Assembly: GCA_009268125.1 (NCBI GenBank)
Contig: WBOU01000005.1
Coordinates: forward strand, 186,001-250,000
Reading direction: 5' to 3'
Source: Chloroflexia bacterium SDU3-3
Lineage (GTDB): Bacteria; Chloroflexota; Chloroflexia; Chloroflexales; Roseiflexaceae
Length of the DNA: 64,000 bases
Positions 19,062 through 28,538 of the stretch are shown one piece after another. How positions within the stretch are numbered: position 1 is the stretch's first letter; every line of letters begins with the position of its first letter. The position numbers and the translations under genes are program-made. The notes under the pieces were generated by a model. It did no database searches and had not been told where the DNA came from. It saw nothing but the letters and a program-made list of their open reading frames with translations.

Positions 19062-20006
19062 ATGTACGTGCTTATCACTGGCTCTAGCGGCCAGATCGGA
19101 ACCAACCTGGCGCTGCGGCTGATGGACCTGGGGCACCAGGTTTTTGGCGTAGACAAGCGGCAGAACACCTGGACCGACCGCATCCCCACGCTGCTGCAGG
19201 ATCTCTCGGCCCCGCTCCGCGACTTCAGCGGCGGCATCGGCAGCGTGCCCTACCCCAAGGTGGATGTGGTCATCCACCTAGCGGCCAATGCCAAGGTGCA
19301 CGAGCTGGTGCAGTTTCCCCACCGCGCCATGGAGAACATCTCGCTCACCTTCAACGTGCTGGAGTTCTGCCGCCACAATCAGCTGCCGATCATCTTCTCC
19401 TCCTCGCGCGAGGTCTACGGCGACATCCACCGCTACATCACCGAGGAAAAAGAGGCCGACTTCGCCTTCACCGAAAGCCCCTACTCGGCCTCCAAGATCG
19501 CAGGCGAGGCCCTGGTCTACTCGTATGCGCGCTGCTACGACCTGCCCTACCTGGTGTTCCGCTTCTCGAACGTCTACGGGCGCTACGACAACGACATCGA
19601 GCGCATGGAGCGGGTCATCCCGCTGTTCATCCGCAATATGGCGCGCGGCGAGCCGGTGACGGTGTACGGCAGCGAGAAGACGCTCGACTTCACCTACGTG
19701 GATGACTGCGTCAGCGGGATCGTGGCCGGGGCCGAGCGGCTGGTGGCTGGCAGCCTGCGCGATCAGACAATCAATCTGGCCTACGGCGAGGGCAACACCC
19801 TGGTGCAAATGGCCGAGTATATCGCCGCCGCGCTCGGCGTGCCGCCCAACATCTTGGTGGAGCCATCCAAGCGCGTGGGCGAGGTCACACACTACGTGGC
19901 CGACATCAGCAAGGCCCACCAGCTGCTGGGCTACCAGCCCCAGGTGCCCCTGGCCGAGGGCATCCGGCGCGCGGTGGCGTGGAGCCAGCGCTTCGGCAGG
20001 CCCTAG
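19062..20006 (+). CDS. NAD-dependent sugar epimerase/dehydratase
   Basis: 314 residues, full length for the extended SDR family. TGSSGQIGTNLALRL is the NAD-binding glycine motif. FSSSREVYGD supplies the catalytic Ser region, and SPYSASKIAGEAL contains the Tyr-x3-Lys pair. RFSNVYGRYDND and VTVYGSEKTLDFTYVDDCV are typical of UDP-sugar 4-epimerases and dTDP-glucose 4,6-dehydratase relatives. It probably prepares a nucleotide sugar for the neighbouring transferases. The exact substrate cannot be assigned. Confidence 0.88.
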   Translation: MYVLITGSSGQIGTNLALRLMDLGHQVFGVDKRQNTWTDRIPTLLQDLSAPLRDFSGGIGSVPYPKVDVVIHLAANAKVHELVQFPHRAMENISLTFNVLEFCRHNQLPIIFSSSREVYGDIHRYITEEKEADFAFTESPYSASKIAGEALVYSYARCYDLPYLVFRFSNVYGRYDNDIERMERVIPLFIRNMARGEPVTVYGSEKTLDFTYVDDCVSGIVAGAERLVAGSLRDQTINLAYGEGNTLVQMAEYIAAALGVPPNILVEPSKRVGEVTHYVADISKAHQLLGYQPQVPLAEGIRRAVAWSQRFGRP

Positions 20007-20013
20007 AAAACCA

Positions 20014-20047
20014 GTGCGACGGCTGCGATCCCCCGCAGCCGCCGCAC
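20014..20047. terminator. Convergent-gene hairpin
   Basis: GTGCGACGGCTGCG (20014-20027) pairs with CGCAGCCGCCGCAC (20034-20047) with one mismatch and a 6-nt loop, between the converging epimerase and glycoside hydrolase genes. A short AAAA on the left becomes a T-run when read on the minus strand. Confidence 0.55.
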
Positions 20048-20075
20048 CAGCCAAGCGCCCCCAGTCGGCCCGCCC

Positions 20076-21554
20076 CTAGTTCGGAACCTCAACATAGAAC
20101 GGGTTCGAGTTCACCGCAATATTGATCAGGCCATCGCTGTTGGTGTCTGTGCACTCGTAGGGGGTCTTCCAGCTATCCGCCTTATTCAGCGTCTGCACAC
20201 AGTAGGCCTTGGCCCCGCGCAGCACTGGTATGCGGTAGATCGTATCGGGCCGCGCCGAGTCGATCCGAGGCACCCACAGCACATAGAGCGTGCTCGTCGG
20301 CTTCTTGAACTTCAGCATCTGCACTTTTTCTAGCTGATCGGGGGCCAGCTCGGTGAGCGGCGGACCAATGTACTCGGCACCGGAGAGCAGGTGCGAGGAG
20401 TTCATAAAGGCGTAGTAGGCTGGGCGAGGCACCAGCCGACCATTGGTGTCATCGATCAGGTGGCTAAAGCGAAAGCCCGGATTGGTGCCGCTAAGCGAGT
20501 ACCAGAAGGCCCCATCCAGCTTCAGCGCCAACGCCTCGGCATAGATTCGCGCGGCGTAGTTGGCCTGGGTATACAGCCAGTCGTTGTAGGTCGGCGTGCA
20601 CTCGGCCTCGACCCACCCAGCGCACATGGCCGCAAGCTCGGTGGAGTAGATCGGCTTGTCGGACAGCTGGTACTTGGCCAGCTGCGCCCGCACGCGGATG
20701 GCCTTGGCCACCAGCATGCTGTTGGCCCCATACTCGCCATAGGCGTGGAAGCTCAGCGCATCGAAGGATTTGCCCGCCCCCGAGGCCAGCATGCCATCCA
20801 GGAAAAGCTCGCTGATGTGCGGCTTATCGGATGTGTCGCTAACCAGGCCATAGATGAGCGCACCGGCGATCACCTTGGCATTGGGGTTAGCCGCTTTGAT
20901 CATCGGCGAGATGCGCTGCAGCACCTGGCCGTAGTAGCTGCCGCCATAGTCAGCCTTGCTCGGATCGGCCCAGCAGCCAATGCCATGCTCATCCAGCGTA
21001 TCCTGCGGCCGGGCATCTGGCTCGTTCCAGAACTCCCAGTAGTTGACCTGCAGGTCGCCCGAGGAGTAGCGTTTTACCAGCGCGTAGACATAGTTGGCAA
21101 AATCATCAAGCACCTCGGGCTTGGGCGGGCTGCACAGCCGCCCGCCCACCTGCTGCGCCCACGAAGGCGACTGCTGGATGATCAGCGTCGGCTCGATGCC
21201 CGCCGCGCGCAGGCGACGGATATTGGACTCGACATAGACTAAAGAGCTCCAGTCGTAGCCAGCGCCGCGCACCGGCTCGACCTTTGGCCAAAGCACATCG
21301 CCAGCGCGCGCCCAGCGCGGCTGCGTCTCCAGGCCATACTTCAGCACATCGCCGCTGCTATAGATCGACAGATCGAAGCCAAAAGGATTACGCGGCGCGG
21401 GCACGCTGACCATAGGCAAGTAGACCATATGCTTGGTCGGGGCTTGCGCGCGTGCCACCGGAAAAGGCCCCTGCGCGCTAAGAACAACAAAAACAAACAA
21501 GAGCAGTATCCGGCGAAAACAGAGCGGCGATCGCTTATGAGAAAATGTGTGCAT
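20076..21554 (-). CDS. Secreted glycoside hydrolase, clan GH-A-like (GH39/GH5 type)
   Basis: 492 residues. The N-terminus has a basic start and a hydrophobic stretch (about 14-35) ending in ARAQA, a likely Sec signal peptide. Just after it comes KHMVYLPMVS, a tail-like motif also found at the C-termini of other secreted proteins here. The (beta/alpha)8 core has YWEFWNEPDA with the probable acid/base Glu178, and IYSTELAA with the probable nucleophile Glu306. TLIIQQSPSWAQQ and DALSFHAYGEYG are further clan-A hallmarks. It lies on the opposite strand within a polysaccharide synthesis cluster, so it may trim or depolymerise the same glycan. Substrate is unknown. Confidence 0.8.
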   Translation of the reverse strand: MHTFSHKRSPLCFRRILLLFVFVVLSAQGPFPVARAQAPTKHMVYLPMVSVPAPRNPFGFDLSIYSSGDVLKYGLETQPRWARAGDVLWPKVEPVRGAGYDWSSLVYVESNIRRLRAAGIEPTLIIQQSPSWAQQVGGRLCSPPKPEVLDDFANYVYALVKRYSSGDLQVNYWEFWNEPDARPQDTLDEHGIGCWADPSKADYGGSYYGQVLQRISPMIKAANPNAKVIAGALIYGLVSDTSDKPHISELFLDGMLASGAGKSFDALSFHAYGEYGANSMLVAKAIRVRAQLAKYQLSDKPIYSTELAAMCAGWVEAECTPTYNDWLYTQANYAARIYAEALALKLDGAFWYSLSGTNPGFRFSHLIDDTNGRLVPRPAYYAFMNSSHLLSGAEYIGPPLTELAPDQLEKVQMLKFKKPTSTLYVLWVPRIDSARPDTIYRIPVLRGAKAYCVQTLNKADSWKTPYECTDTNSDGLINIAVNSNPFYVEVPN

Positions 21555-21712
21555 AGATGATGTGGGATGAGCTGAATGTTCTACGTGGGATGCATCTCTA
21601 TTGTATCAAAAATATGCGTATCGTTATAGCGTTCGAGATTGCAGATATCTAACAAAATAGCCTATCACCGCTGGCCTGCAGCCGCAGCGCCGCGCAAGAG
21701 AACCCGTTCCAT

Positions 21713-23314
21713 ATGAGAGAAAGCAGACCACCAATGTCTAGAGCCAAGCTGCCCATCCGTTGGATCGTCGCCGCCACTATCGCCGCCCTATCGCTGGCTA
21801 TTGTACTCCAGCCCTTCCCATTCCTGATCCGCCATCTTAAAGATGACAGCTTCTACTACTTTCAGACCGCCAACAATATCGCGCTGGGCTACGGCTCAAC
21901 CTTTGACCGTATCAACCAGACCAATGGCTACCACCCGCTCTGGATGCTGAATATCATCCCTGTCTACTGGGCCTTTCCACACCAGCCGATCCTCGCGCTC
22001 CGCATCATCCTTGTGCTGGTAGCGATCTACCACAGCATCGCCGCCCTCAAGCTCTTCCAGGTTATCTCGCGCACGCAGGGTGCGGCACTCGCAGCCGCCG
22101 TGAGCCTGGGATGGGGCATGTGCCCAATCGTGCTGCGCATGAACCTCAACGGCATGGAGTCGGCGCTGTACGCCCTGGTGCTGGCCTTCTGGGTGGCGTG
22201 GGCGGCGAGGCTGCAGGATGCCGATCCGGCAGAGCTGCGCTCGTGGCGCACCTGGGCCTACGGCGGCGCGCTGGGCGCGCTGTGTGTGATGGCCAGGCTC
22301 GACGCCGCGCTGCTGGTGGCCGCCATGGCGCTGTGGGTGATCGTACGCCGCCACGGGCTATGGGCCGCATGCCTGATTGTGCTGCCCTCTTTCTGCGCGC
22401 TAGTGATCTACATGGCCATCAACCAGGCGCTCTTCGGCATACCGCTGCCGGTCAGCGGCCTGATCAAGCAGGCCGCCATCCCCGCCGGGATGTGGGATGC
22501 TGTGGTGCAGTTGCTCTGGCCGCTCGCGCCGATCATGCGGCGGGTGGGCGAGTGGCCTACGATGCTGGCGGTGCTGGCGGCCATGGTGGCGGTGGCCTGC
22601 CTGCCCGGGCGGCTGCGCCAGGCGATCTTCGCCCGCCACGGCTGGCTGTGGATGGGGTGCGCGCTGCTCTACACCTACATCGCCTACAGCAAGACCTTCA
22701 TCGCCAACTGGTACTATGTGCCCTTCTGCATGCTGGCCGCCCTAGTCGCCGCCGATCTGTGTGGGCTGGCGCTGGCCGCCTGCCGCTCGCCGCGCTGGCG
22801 CGCGGGGCTGGGGGCAGCCGCCGCGCTTGGGGTCTGCTGCGCCTATGGCATGCTGGCGACGCTTGAGTTCAACCCGCGCAAGAACGACACCATCGCCCAG
22901 ACCCTTGAGGCCGCCGAGTGGATCCGCACCAGCTTGCCCGAGGGCAGCATCGGCGGGGCGTGGAGCGCGGGCATCCTGGCCTACTTCTCGGGGCGGCAGG
23001 TGGTCAACCTCGATGGCCTAATCAACTCCTACCCCTACTATCAGGCCATGTCGCGGGGGCAAGCGCCCGCCTTTGTCGCGGCGGAGGGGGTGAGCTATGT
23101 CTTCGATATGTTCCCTGCCCCGCCAGCGGGCGACACAGCCGCCTTTGTGCCCGACCCCACATGGCAGCCCTACCTCGTACCCTTCTACGAGCGCCGCTAC
23201 GAGGCCAAAAATGTCGGTATCTCATCGCTCTTCTCCACCATGCTGCCGGTGCCCGAGCGCGACGCGAGCTTTATGTGGAAAGTCTGGAAGGTGGAGCTGC
23301 CGCAGCAGCCCTGA
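21713..23314 (+). CDS. PMT/ArnT-like membrane glycosyltransferase
   Basis: 533 residues. A first membrane helix (about 15-37) is followed by HLKDDSFYYFQTANNIALG and TNGYHPLW, the acidic first-loop signature of this GT-C subgroup. About nine further hydrophobic segments run to about residue 385, then an extracytoplasmic C-terminal domain (AEWIRTSLPEGSIGGAWSAG, VVNLDGLINSY). These enzymes use polyprenyl-phosphate sugars outside the membrane. An ATG 21 bases downstream (21734) is an alternative start. It is transcribed divergently from the glycoside hydrolase and closes the polysaccharide cluster. Confidence 0.82.
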   Translation: MRESRPPMSRAKLPIRWIVAATIAALSLAIVLQPFPFLIRHLKDDSFYYFQTANNIALGYGSTFDRINQTNGYHPLWMLNIIPVYWAFPHQPILALRIILVLVAIYHSIAALKLFQVISRTQGAALAAAVSLGWGMCPIVLRMNLNGMESALYALVLAFWVAWAARLQDADPAELRSWRTWAYGGALGALCVMARLDAALLVAAMALWVIVRRHGLWAACLIVLPSFCALVIYMAINQALFGIPLPVSGLIKQAAIPAGMWDAVVQLLWPLAPIMRRVGEWPTMLAVLAAMVAVACLPGRLRQAIFARHGWLWMGCALLYTYIAYSKTFIANWYYVPFCMLAALVAADLCGLALAACRSPRWRAGLGAAAALGVCCAYGMLATLEFNPRKNDTIAQTLEAAEWIRTSLPEGSIGGAWSAGILAYFSGRQVVNLDGLINSYPYYQAMSRGQAPAFVAAEGVSYVFDMFPAPPAGDTAAFVPDPTWQPYLVPFYERRYEAKNVGISSLFSTMLPVPERDASFMWKVWKVELPQQP

Positions 23315-23455
23315 CCCCGCCAGCCCATCGCGCCAGCGCTGGTACGATCTTTGCTTTAAGCAAGGAGTCCGGCGCTGCGTAGGTCAAGGCTTGCCTTGCC
23401 AGCCCAATGCGCCAACCATGTACTCTCTGCTGTGTGAGAAGGAGCAAGGCAACCT

Positions 23456-25129
23456 ATGGCAACCAAGGCACCTGAGGTCGCGGATGTGCCGCGCGCTACC
23501 GCTGGCGGCGCGTGTGTGGGGGATGATGGGAAGGTGCTATTTGCGCTATGGGCACCCTGGAAGAAGAGCATCCACCTGGTGGGCGATTTTAACAGCTGGG
23601 ACGCCAAGGCCGACCCGCTAAAGGTTGACGAGAGCGGCGTGTGGTGGATCGAGAAGCAGCTGGAGCCTGGCAGCTACGAGTACCAGTTTGTGCTGGATGG
23701 CGAGATCTACATCTGCGACCCCTACGCCCACAAGCTGCGCTGGGCCGACGGCAACCCCGAGCCGCACGCGATCGTCGAGGTGGGCGGCAAAGCCTACCAG
23801 TGGGGCGACGAGGGCTTCGGCATCAAGCCGCTCAACCAGCTGGTGATCTACGAGCTGCACGTAGGCGACTTCAGCCCCGAGGGCACCTTCCAGGGCGTGA
23901 TCGACCGGCTCGACTATATCGCCGACCTCGGCATCGACGCGATCGAGCTGATGCCGGTGCAGGAGTTCCCCGGCGACCGCAGCTGGGGCTACAACCCGGC
24001 CTACTTCTTCGCCGTCGAGAGCGCATACGGCAGCGCCGAGGACTTCAAGCGGCTGGTCGACGCGGCCCACCAGCGCGGCATCGGCATCATCCTCGATATG
24101 GTGTTCGCCCACACCACCACCGATGGCCCGATCAGCCGCCTCTACCCCTTCGACCAGAACCCCTACTTCAGCGGCGGCACCAACCCGTGGGGCTTCCCCA
24201 GCCTCAACCACTGGAACGACGCCACCAAGCGCCTGATCGACGACATCCAGCGCTACTGGCTCACCGATTTCCATATCGACGGCTTCCGCTACGACTATGT
24301 CGAGGGCATCCGCTACGATGGCATCAGCGGCATGAGCTTTATCTCGTGGGCGGCCAAGCAGTGCAAGCCCCACGCCTACCTGATCGCCGAGGACATCGTG
24401 CAGGATCCGGCGGCGGTGGTGCGCGACACCGAGACCGACTGCTCGTGGCACTGGCAGTTCAACAAGATGCTGCGCGCCCAGCTCTACGAGAGCGAGTACC
24501 AGGGCAACGGCTACGGCGATATGGATGGGGTCGAGCGCGTGCTACGCTTCAACGGCGACGGCTACCTGGACAACGCCCAGCCGATCAACTTCCTGGAGAC
24601 CCACGACGAGGAGCGGCTCATCCGCGATGCCCAGAGCTGCAACCAGAACCTTGACGATGCGGGGGCCACCCGCAAGAGCATGCTGGGCGCGATCGCGCTG
24701 TTCACCGGCCAGGGCGTGCCGATGATCTACCACGGCCAGGAGTTCGGCACCAAGTCCGAGAAGACGGTGGATGAGAACAAGATCCCGTGGGAGTACCTGG
24801 AGAGCGACGCGGGCAAGGCGCTGCGCGCCCACTACGCATCGCTGGCCTACCTGCGCCACACCCAGGGCGCGCTGCAGGGCAACTGCTTCGAGGTGCTGCA
24901 CAAGGATGGCGAGACCAAGACGATCGTGTTCCACCGCTGGAACGACGCGGGCAACATCGTGGTGGTGGCGCTGAACTTCTCGCCCGCCGCGCAGCACGTG
25001 TCGGTGTGCTTCCCGCGCCCTGGCCGCTACCACGAGTGGCTGCACGACTACGACGAGCACGTGGGCGAGGAGGCGGTGGATGTCGAGATCCCCAGCTCGT
25101 ATGGCAAGGTGTGGGTGTTCTGCGAGTAG
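23456..25129 (+). CDS. GH13 alpha-amylase family enzyme with N-terminal CBM48 (GlgB/TreZ-like)
   Basis: 557 residues. An N-terminal CBM48-type domain (about 22-105; LFALWAPWKKSIHLVGDFNSW) precedes a GH13 barrel. Catalytic residues are visible: nucleophile Asp280 in HIDGFRYDY, acid/base Glu312 in LIAEDI, and Asp384 in ETHDEER. VIYELHVGDFSPEGTFQGV and GIDAIELMPVQEFPG match branching enzymes and malto-oligosyltrehalose trehalohydrolases. It is shorter than classical GlgB, so branching versus trehalohydrolase activity is undecided. AAGGAG lies about 11 bases before the ATG. A strong intrinsic terminator follows, so it appears monocistronic. Confidence 0.88.
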   Translation: MATKAPEVADVPRATAGGACVGDDGKVLFALWAPWKKSIHLVGDFNSWDAKADPLKVDESGVWWIEKQLEPGSYEYQFVLDGEIYICDPYAHKLRWADGNPEPHAIVEVGGKAYQWGDEGFGIKPLNQLVIYELHVGDFSPEGTFQGVIDRLDYIADLGIDAIELMPVQEFPGDRSWGYNPAYFFAVESAYGSAEDFKRLVDAAHQRGIGIILDMVFAHTTTDGPISRLYPFDQNPYFSGGTNPWGFPSLNHWNDATKRLIDDIQRYWLTDFHIDGFRYDYVEGIRYDGISGMSFISWAAKQCKPHAYLIAEDIVQDPAAVVRDTETDCSWHWQFNKMLRAQLYESEYQGNGYGDMDGVERVLRFNGDGYLDNAQPINFLETHDEERLIRDAQSCNQNLDDAGATRKSMLGAIALFTGQGVPMIYHGQEFGTKSEKTVDENKIPWEYLESDAGKALRAHYASLAYLRHTQGALQGNCFEVLHKDGETKTIVFHRWNDAGNIVVVALNFSPAAQHVSVCFPRPGRYHEWLHDYDEHVGEEAVDVEIPSSYGKVWVFCE

Positions 25130-25147
25130 CGCCAGAAAGGCAGGAGC

Positions 25148-25180
25148 GGCACCTGGGGACATACCCCAGGTGCCTTTTTT
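25148..25180 (+). terminator. Intrinsic terminator
   Basis: GGCACCTGGGG (25148-25158) pairs perfectly with CCCCAGGTGCC (25164-25174) with a 5-nt loop, followed by TTTTTT. It terminates the GH13 gene and lies just before the stop of the convergent gene. Confidence 0.92.
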
Positions 25181-25183
25181 GCG

Positions 25184-27808
25184 CTAGGGGGCGGGGGCCG
25201 CCGTCTCGGCGGCTTCGCCCTCGGGCTGGAAGGGCCGCGGCGGCTGGGGCACGGTGGCGCGCAGCAGGTGGCCGTGGTTCACCAGGTAGAGCACCGCCTG
25301 CGGGCCGCTGGTATCAACGGTAAACGACGACACACCATCGAGCGGCTGCTCGGCGTTGGCGCGCACCTGCATCTGCTGGATGAGCGCGCCGGTCTTCTTA
25401 TCCACCTGGATGACCCGGCCCTGCTCCAGGTAGAAGATCGAGCCGATCTCAGGATCATCGCCAGTGACCACAAAGTTCGATGCGGCGGCGATCGACGGCT
25501 CGACCTTGGGCGCGGGCAGCTCGCCCTGGAAGGCCCCGCCCGTGAAGATCTGCACCCGCCCATCGGGCTGCAGCAGGTACACCTGCCGATCGATCGCCAG
25601 ATCGACCGCCGTGGATGTGTCGCTGGTGCCAAAATCGGTGATCCATGGGCTGAACAGATCGCCCGGGCGACCGCTGGCATACTTGAAGATCTGGTTGGCG
25701 CTGGCCCCCCAGAAGTACAGGTTGCCATCGTAGGTCACAAAGCGCAGGCGCGGGATCTCGGCCCGCCACTCGCTGCTGCCGCCCAGGTTGCTGTTGCTCC
25801 ACGCGCCGCCGTTGCGGAAGTAGTACATGTAGCCGCCCTGGGCCTGCCCCACCGCCACCAGATTATCAAACCGCCAGGCGATCGCCTTGATGCGCCCGAC
25901 CAACACGCCGTTGGCGATCTGCTCATTTGGGCGCAGCAGCGGCGTGATCTCGCCGCCGCCCTTGGGCATCTGGTAGATCACGCCGCTGTCGTTGTCCAGC
26001 GCGTAGATCGACTCGAAGGCCTCGGTGTTGGTGATGGTGGTGGGTGGCGGCGGGATGACCACCGACGCGAAGGTATTGCCGCTCTCGGCCTGTGGGTGGT
26101 GGCCGATGTCCTCCAGGCTGTCCAGATACGAGATCCGCTCGACCGAGGAGTAGACGCGGTCGTACTCGCGCTCCAGCGAGAGAAACTCCTGCCGCAGCAG
26201 CGCCGACTCGGAGATCACGCCCGAGGAGCGCACCGACTCCAGCGCGATCGAGGCCCGATCTAGCAGATTCCGGGCGGCCTGCTCATCCGGAGCATTGCGC
26301 AGCGCCGCCACCGACTGCCGCGCCTGGTCGAGCACCTCGTTCTGCTGCTGGCGGGCGCTGATGCTCTGCAGGTTGTAGCCCAGCACCACCAGCAGCGCGA
26401 TGATCATCACCAGCATAGACAGCGCCATCCACTGGAACTGCGGCCCCTCCTTGCGATAGGAAAGCCCGGCGCGGCGGCGCTTGGGCGGCAGCGCGCGGGG
26501 CGGCAGCTGCTTGCGCATCCGTCGGTTGCGCCAGGCCATGCGCAGGCTGGCCACCGCCCGGCCAAAGGGCTGGGCCAGCTGCTCGCCCAGCGTCGGGTCG
26601 AGGTTGGGGATCTCGCCATAGGAGCGACGGGCATAGCTGGTGAAGGTCTCGTTGGAGACCGAGTCGCCTAGATTGATCGGCTCCGGCTCGCGCGGGTCGA
26701 TATAGTCGCCCTCACCCAGAAACGAGGATGGCGTGTAGTCGTAGCCGTCGGGGCGCTGGGGCATATGGCCCAGCCGCGCCATACGCTCGTTGTGGCGCTC
26801 GGCCATGGTGTCGGCAAGCGACGCGCCGATCTCGATCGGGCGCACGCGCAGATCCTCGCGCGGGGGGCGCGGCGGATCCTCGGGCAGCGTGCTCAGCTGC
26901 TGGCGCTCGCGCAGGGCGTGGGCGTCGCGCAGGGCATCGCGGTCGAGCTGCTCGCGGGCCTCGCGGCTCTGGAACAGCCGCGCGAAGCTGGTGATCAGCG
27001 CTGGCGGCGCGGCAGGCTCGCTGGCGGCGGGGGCGAGCGGCGCGGCAGGCCCTGCGGGCGCAGGCGCGGCAGGCGCGGGCTGGTCGGCGGGGCGGCTGGC
27101 AACCACCAGGCGCAGCGCCATGCCATACACATGCTCCAGCTCGTAGTCGCGGCTGAGTGCAGACACGTCGTTGACGATCGTCTGGGTATCGGGGCTGCGC
27201 AGCATGTGCTCGGCCATATCGCGGCGCAGCGCGGGCGCAAACGAGCTAGAGCAGAGCAGCATGGTGTCGCCAGGGCGCAGCGTGGCCTGGTAGAACGACG
27301 GCTCGATGGTGAGGCTGGCCCCCAGCGCGTTGGGCTTGGGGTGGGCCACGGCGTCGCCGCCCGCCCAGGCGGCGGCCTGCGGCAGCGCGCGCAGCTTGCC
27401 CTCGGCCAGCAGGTAGGCCTGCGACGGCAGCACCTGGGCGATAAACAGCCGCTGCTCTTTGATCACCGCACATGTGACGCCCACATACGAGCGTTTGGCG
27501 GCGGCGGTGGTGAAGTTCTGCTGGTAGAGCTGGCTGTTGGCCTTGTCGATCGCCTTGCGCAGCGAGGACGGAATGCTGTACGAGCTGTCCTCGTAGAAGG
27601 CCTTGCGCAGCGTGCGCAGCATCTGCAGGCATGCCTCGCGCTCACGCCCGTTCTCGTGCGTGGCCTCGGCAATGATATACAGGCGGCCCTTGCGCGCCTC
27701 GGGGGCAAATGGTGAAGCAGGCTCGAACGCCAGGATCAGGTCGCTGTGCTGCTGCAGCTGGCCCTGGGCGATGCTAAACTGCTGAAAGTTCGTTTCGTAG
27801 CGTGGCAT
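25184..27808 (-). CDS. PP2C-like pseudophosphatase with one membrane helix and an extracellular propeller-like domain
   Basis: 874 residues from the ATG at 27808 (MPRYETNFQQF); the frame extends further upstream but that part is not protein-like. Residues about 1-240 resemble a PPM/PP2C fold, with CAVIKEQRLFIAQVLPSQAY and LRPGDTMLLCSSSF. The metal-binding Asp motifs are replaced: IAEATHENG stands where VADGMGG is expected, and CSSSF where CSDG is expected. A proline/acidic linker and a basic stretch (RRMRKQLPPRALPPKRRR) precede a membrane helix near 450-475, then a coiled segment and a beta-rich C-terminal half with repeated W- and Y-containing blades. Likely a transmembrane scaffold or sensor; function unknown. 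Confidence 0.8.
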   Translation of the reverse strand: MPRYETNFQQFSIAQGQLQQHSDLILAFEPASPFAPEARKGRLYIIAEATHENGREREACLQMLRTLRKAFYEDSSYSIPSSLRKAIDKANSQLYQQNFTTAAAKRSYVGVTCAVIKEQRLFIAQVLPSQAYLLAEGKLRALPQAAAWAGGDAVAHPKPNALGASLTIEPSFYQATLRPGDTMLLCSSSFAPALRRDMAEHMLRSPDTQTIVNDVSALSRDYELEHVYGMALRLVVASRPADQPAPAAPAPAGPAAPLAPAASEPAAPPALITSFARLFQSREAREQLDRDALRDAHALRERQQLSTLPEDPPRPPREDLRVRPIEIGASLADTMAERHNERMARLGHMPQRPDGYDYTPSSFLGEGDYIDPREPEPINLGDSVSNETFTSYARRSYGEIPNLDPTLGEQLAQPFGRAVASLRMAWRNRRMRKQLPPRALPPKRRRAGLSYRKEGPQFQWMALSMLVMIIALLVVLGYNLQSISARQQQNEVLDQARQSVAALRNAPDEQAARNLLDRASIALESVRSSGVISESALLRQEFLSLEREYDRVYSSVERISYLDSLEDIGHHPQAESGNTFASVVIPPPPTTITNTEAFESIYALDNDSGVIYQMPKGGGEITPLLRPNEQIANGVLVGRIKAIAWRFDNLVAVGQAQGGYMYYFRNGGAWSNSNLGGSSEWRAEIPRLRFVTYDGNLYFWGASANQIFKYASGRPGDLFSPWITDFGTSDTSTAVDLAIDRQVYLLQPDGRVQIFTGGAFQGELPAPKVEPSIAAASNFVVTGDDPEIGSIFYLEQGRVIQVDKKTGALIQQMQVRANAEQPLDGVSSFTVDTSGPQAVLYLVNHGHLLRATVPQPPRPFQPEGEAAETAAPAP

Positions 27809-28276
27809 TGTGCTCAGTTCGGGTGGTCGATGATGCTGCCAAATTATACCACGTGCGCCCCGGCGCGGCGGGGCGGGCCGCACCACGGCAGGGCCTATAC
27901 GTCCTTGGTACGCCGAAGATTTTTCGCCACCAAGACGCCAAGAGAGCGCAAAAGAGCGAATACCACGAAGGCGCGAAGGTGCCGCCAGCTGGCCAAATCA
28001 TGCCGCGCCAAGGGTATCGGGCCGCATACGATGATGAAGTGGCAGGACGGTCGGCCCGACGAGGAACGCTACACACATTGCTACAGTCGGGCCACATGGA
28101 AACGCCCGAAAACGCGACACCAGGTGAGGTGCCACGCCCCAGCGCGCCCACCCAGCAGCGCCGCAGCCCAGCGTATTTCCCGCGCAGCGTGCGCCGCACG
28201 GCGCGCTACGAAGCACCTGTGTACTCCACAAAATCGCTTACACACTCCACAGCTTATCCACAGCTTATACCCCCAT
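27809..28276. other. Intergenic region with dispersed repeat copy and a DnaA-box-like site
   Basis: Divergent gap between the pseudophosphatase gene and dnaE. A copy of the dispersed 'ccaccaagacgccaag / taccacgaaggcgcgaagg' repeat spans about 27925-27979. TTATCCACA (28254-28262) matches a DnaA box exactly, within a CCACAGCTTATCCACAGC context; a single exact copy is not enough to call an origin. No protein-coding gene is supported here. Confidence 0.5.
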
Positions 28277-28309
28277 ACCCTGTGCTATAATGCCCACAGA
28301 GCACAGGGT
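28277..28309 (+). promoter_or_regulatory. Inverted repeat straddling a -10 element upstream of dnaE
   Basis: ACCCTGTGCT (28277-28286) and AGCACAGGGT (28300-28309) form a perfect 10-bp inverted repeat with a 13-bp spacer. A consensus TATAAT (28286-28291) lies inside it, so a dimeric regulator bound there would block the promoter. The distance to the dnaE start is about 230 bases, implying a long leader. The -35 region is weak. Confidence 0.55.
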
Positions 28310-28538
28310 TCCGCGCATACACACGCACGTGTTATGTATATCTAGCGCGCCCTGCTGCGGAATTTCCTGACATCGCCAACTTCCCTGCATACGCCGCCTC
28401 GCTCCCACACCGCAGTCTGGGCAGCGTGCTATTGCAGAAGTGTCAATAGTTTTTATCAAAAGCACGAGACGAAGGGCGAAATGGGTTCGATCCTTCGTCT
28501 TTCTGATCTGCACTTCCAAGGTTGCTCGGAGCCGCACC

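Noticed and set aside
28254..28262. DnaA box suggesting a replication origin
   Set aside because: Only one exact box was found, with no cluster, AT-rich unwinding element or dnaA/dnaN genes.
28468..28499. GGGTTCGATCC stretch resembling a tRNA T-loop upstream of dnaE
   Set aside because: No matching acceptor, D or anticodon arms around it. It lies in an 8-bp hairpin (GACGAAGG/CCTTCGTC) that may only be leader structure.
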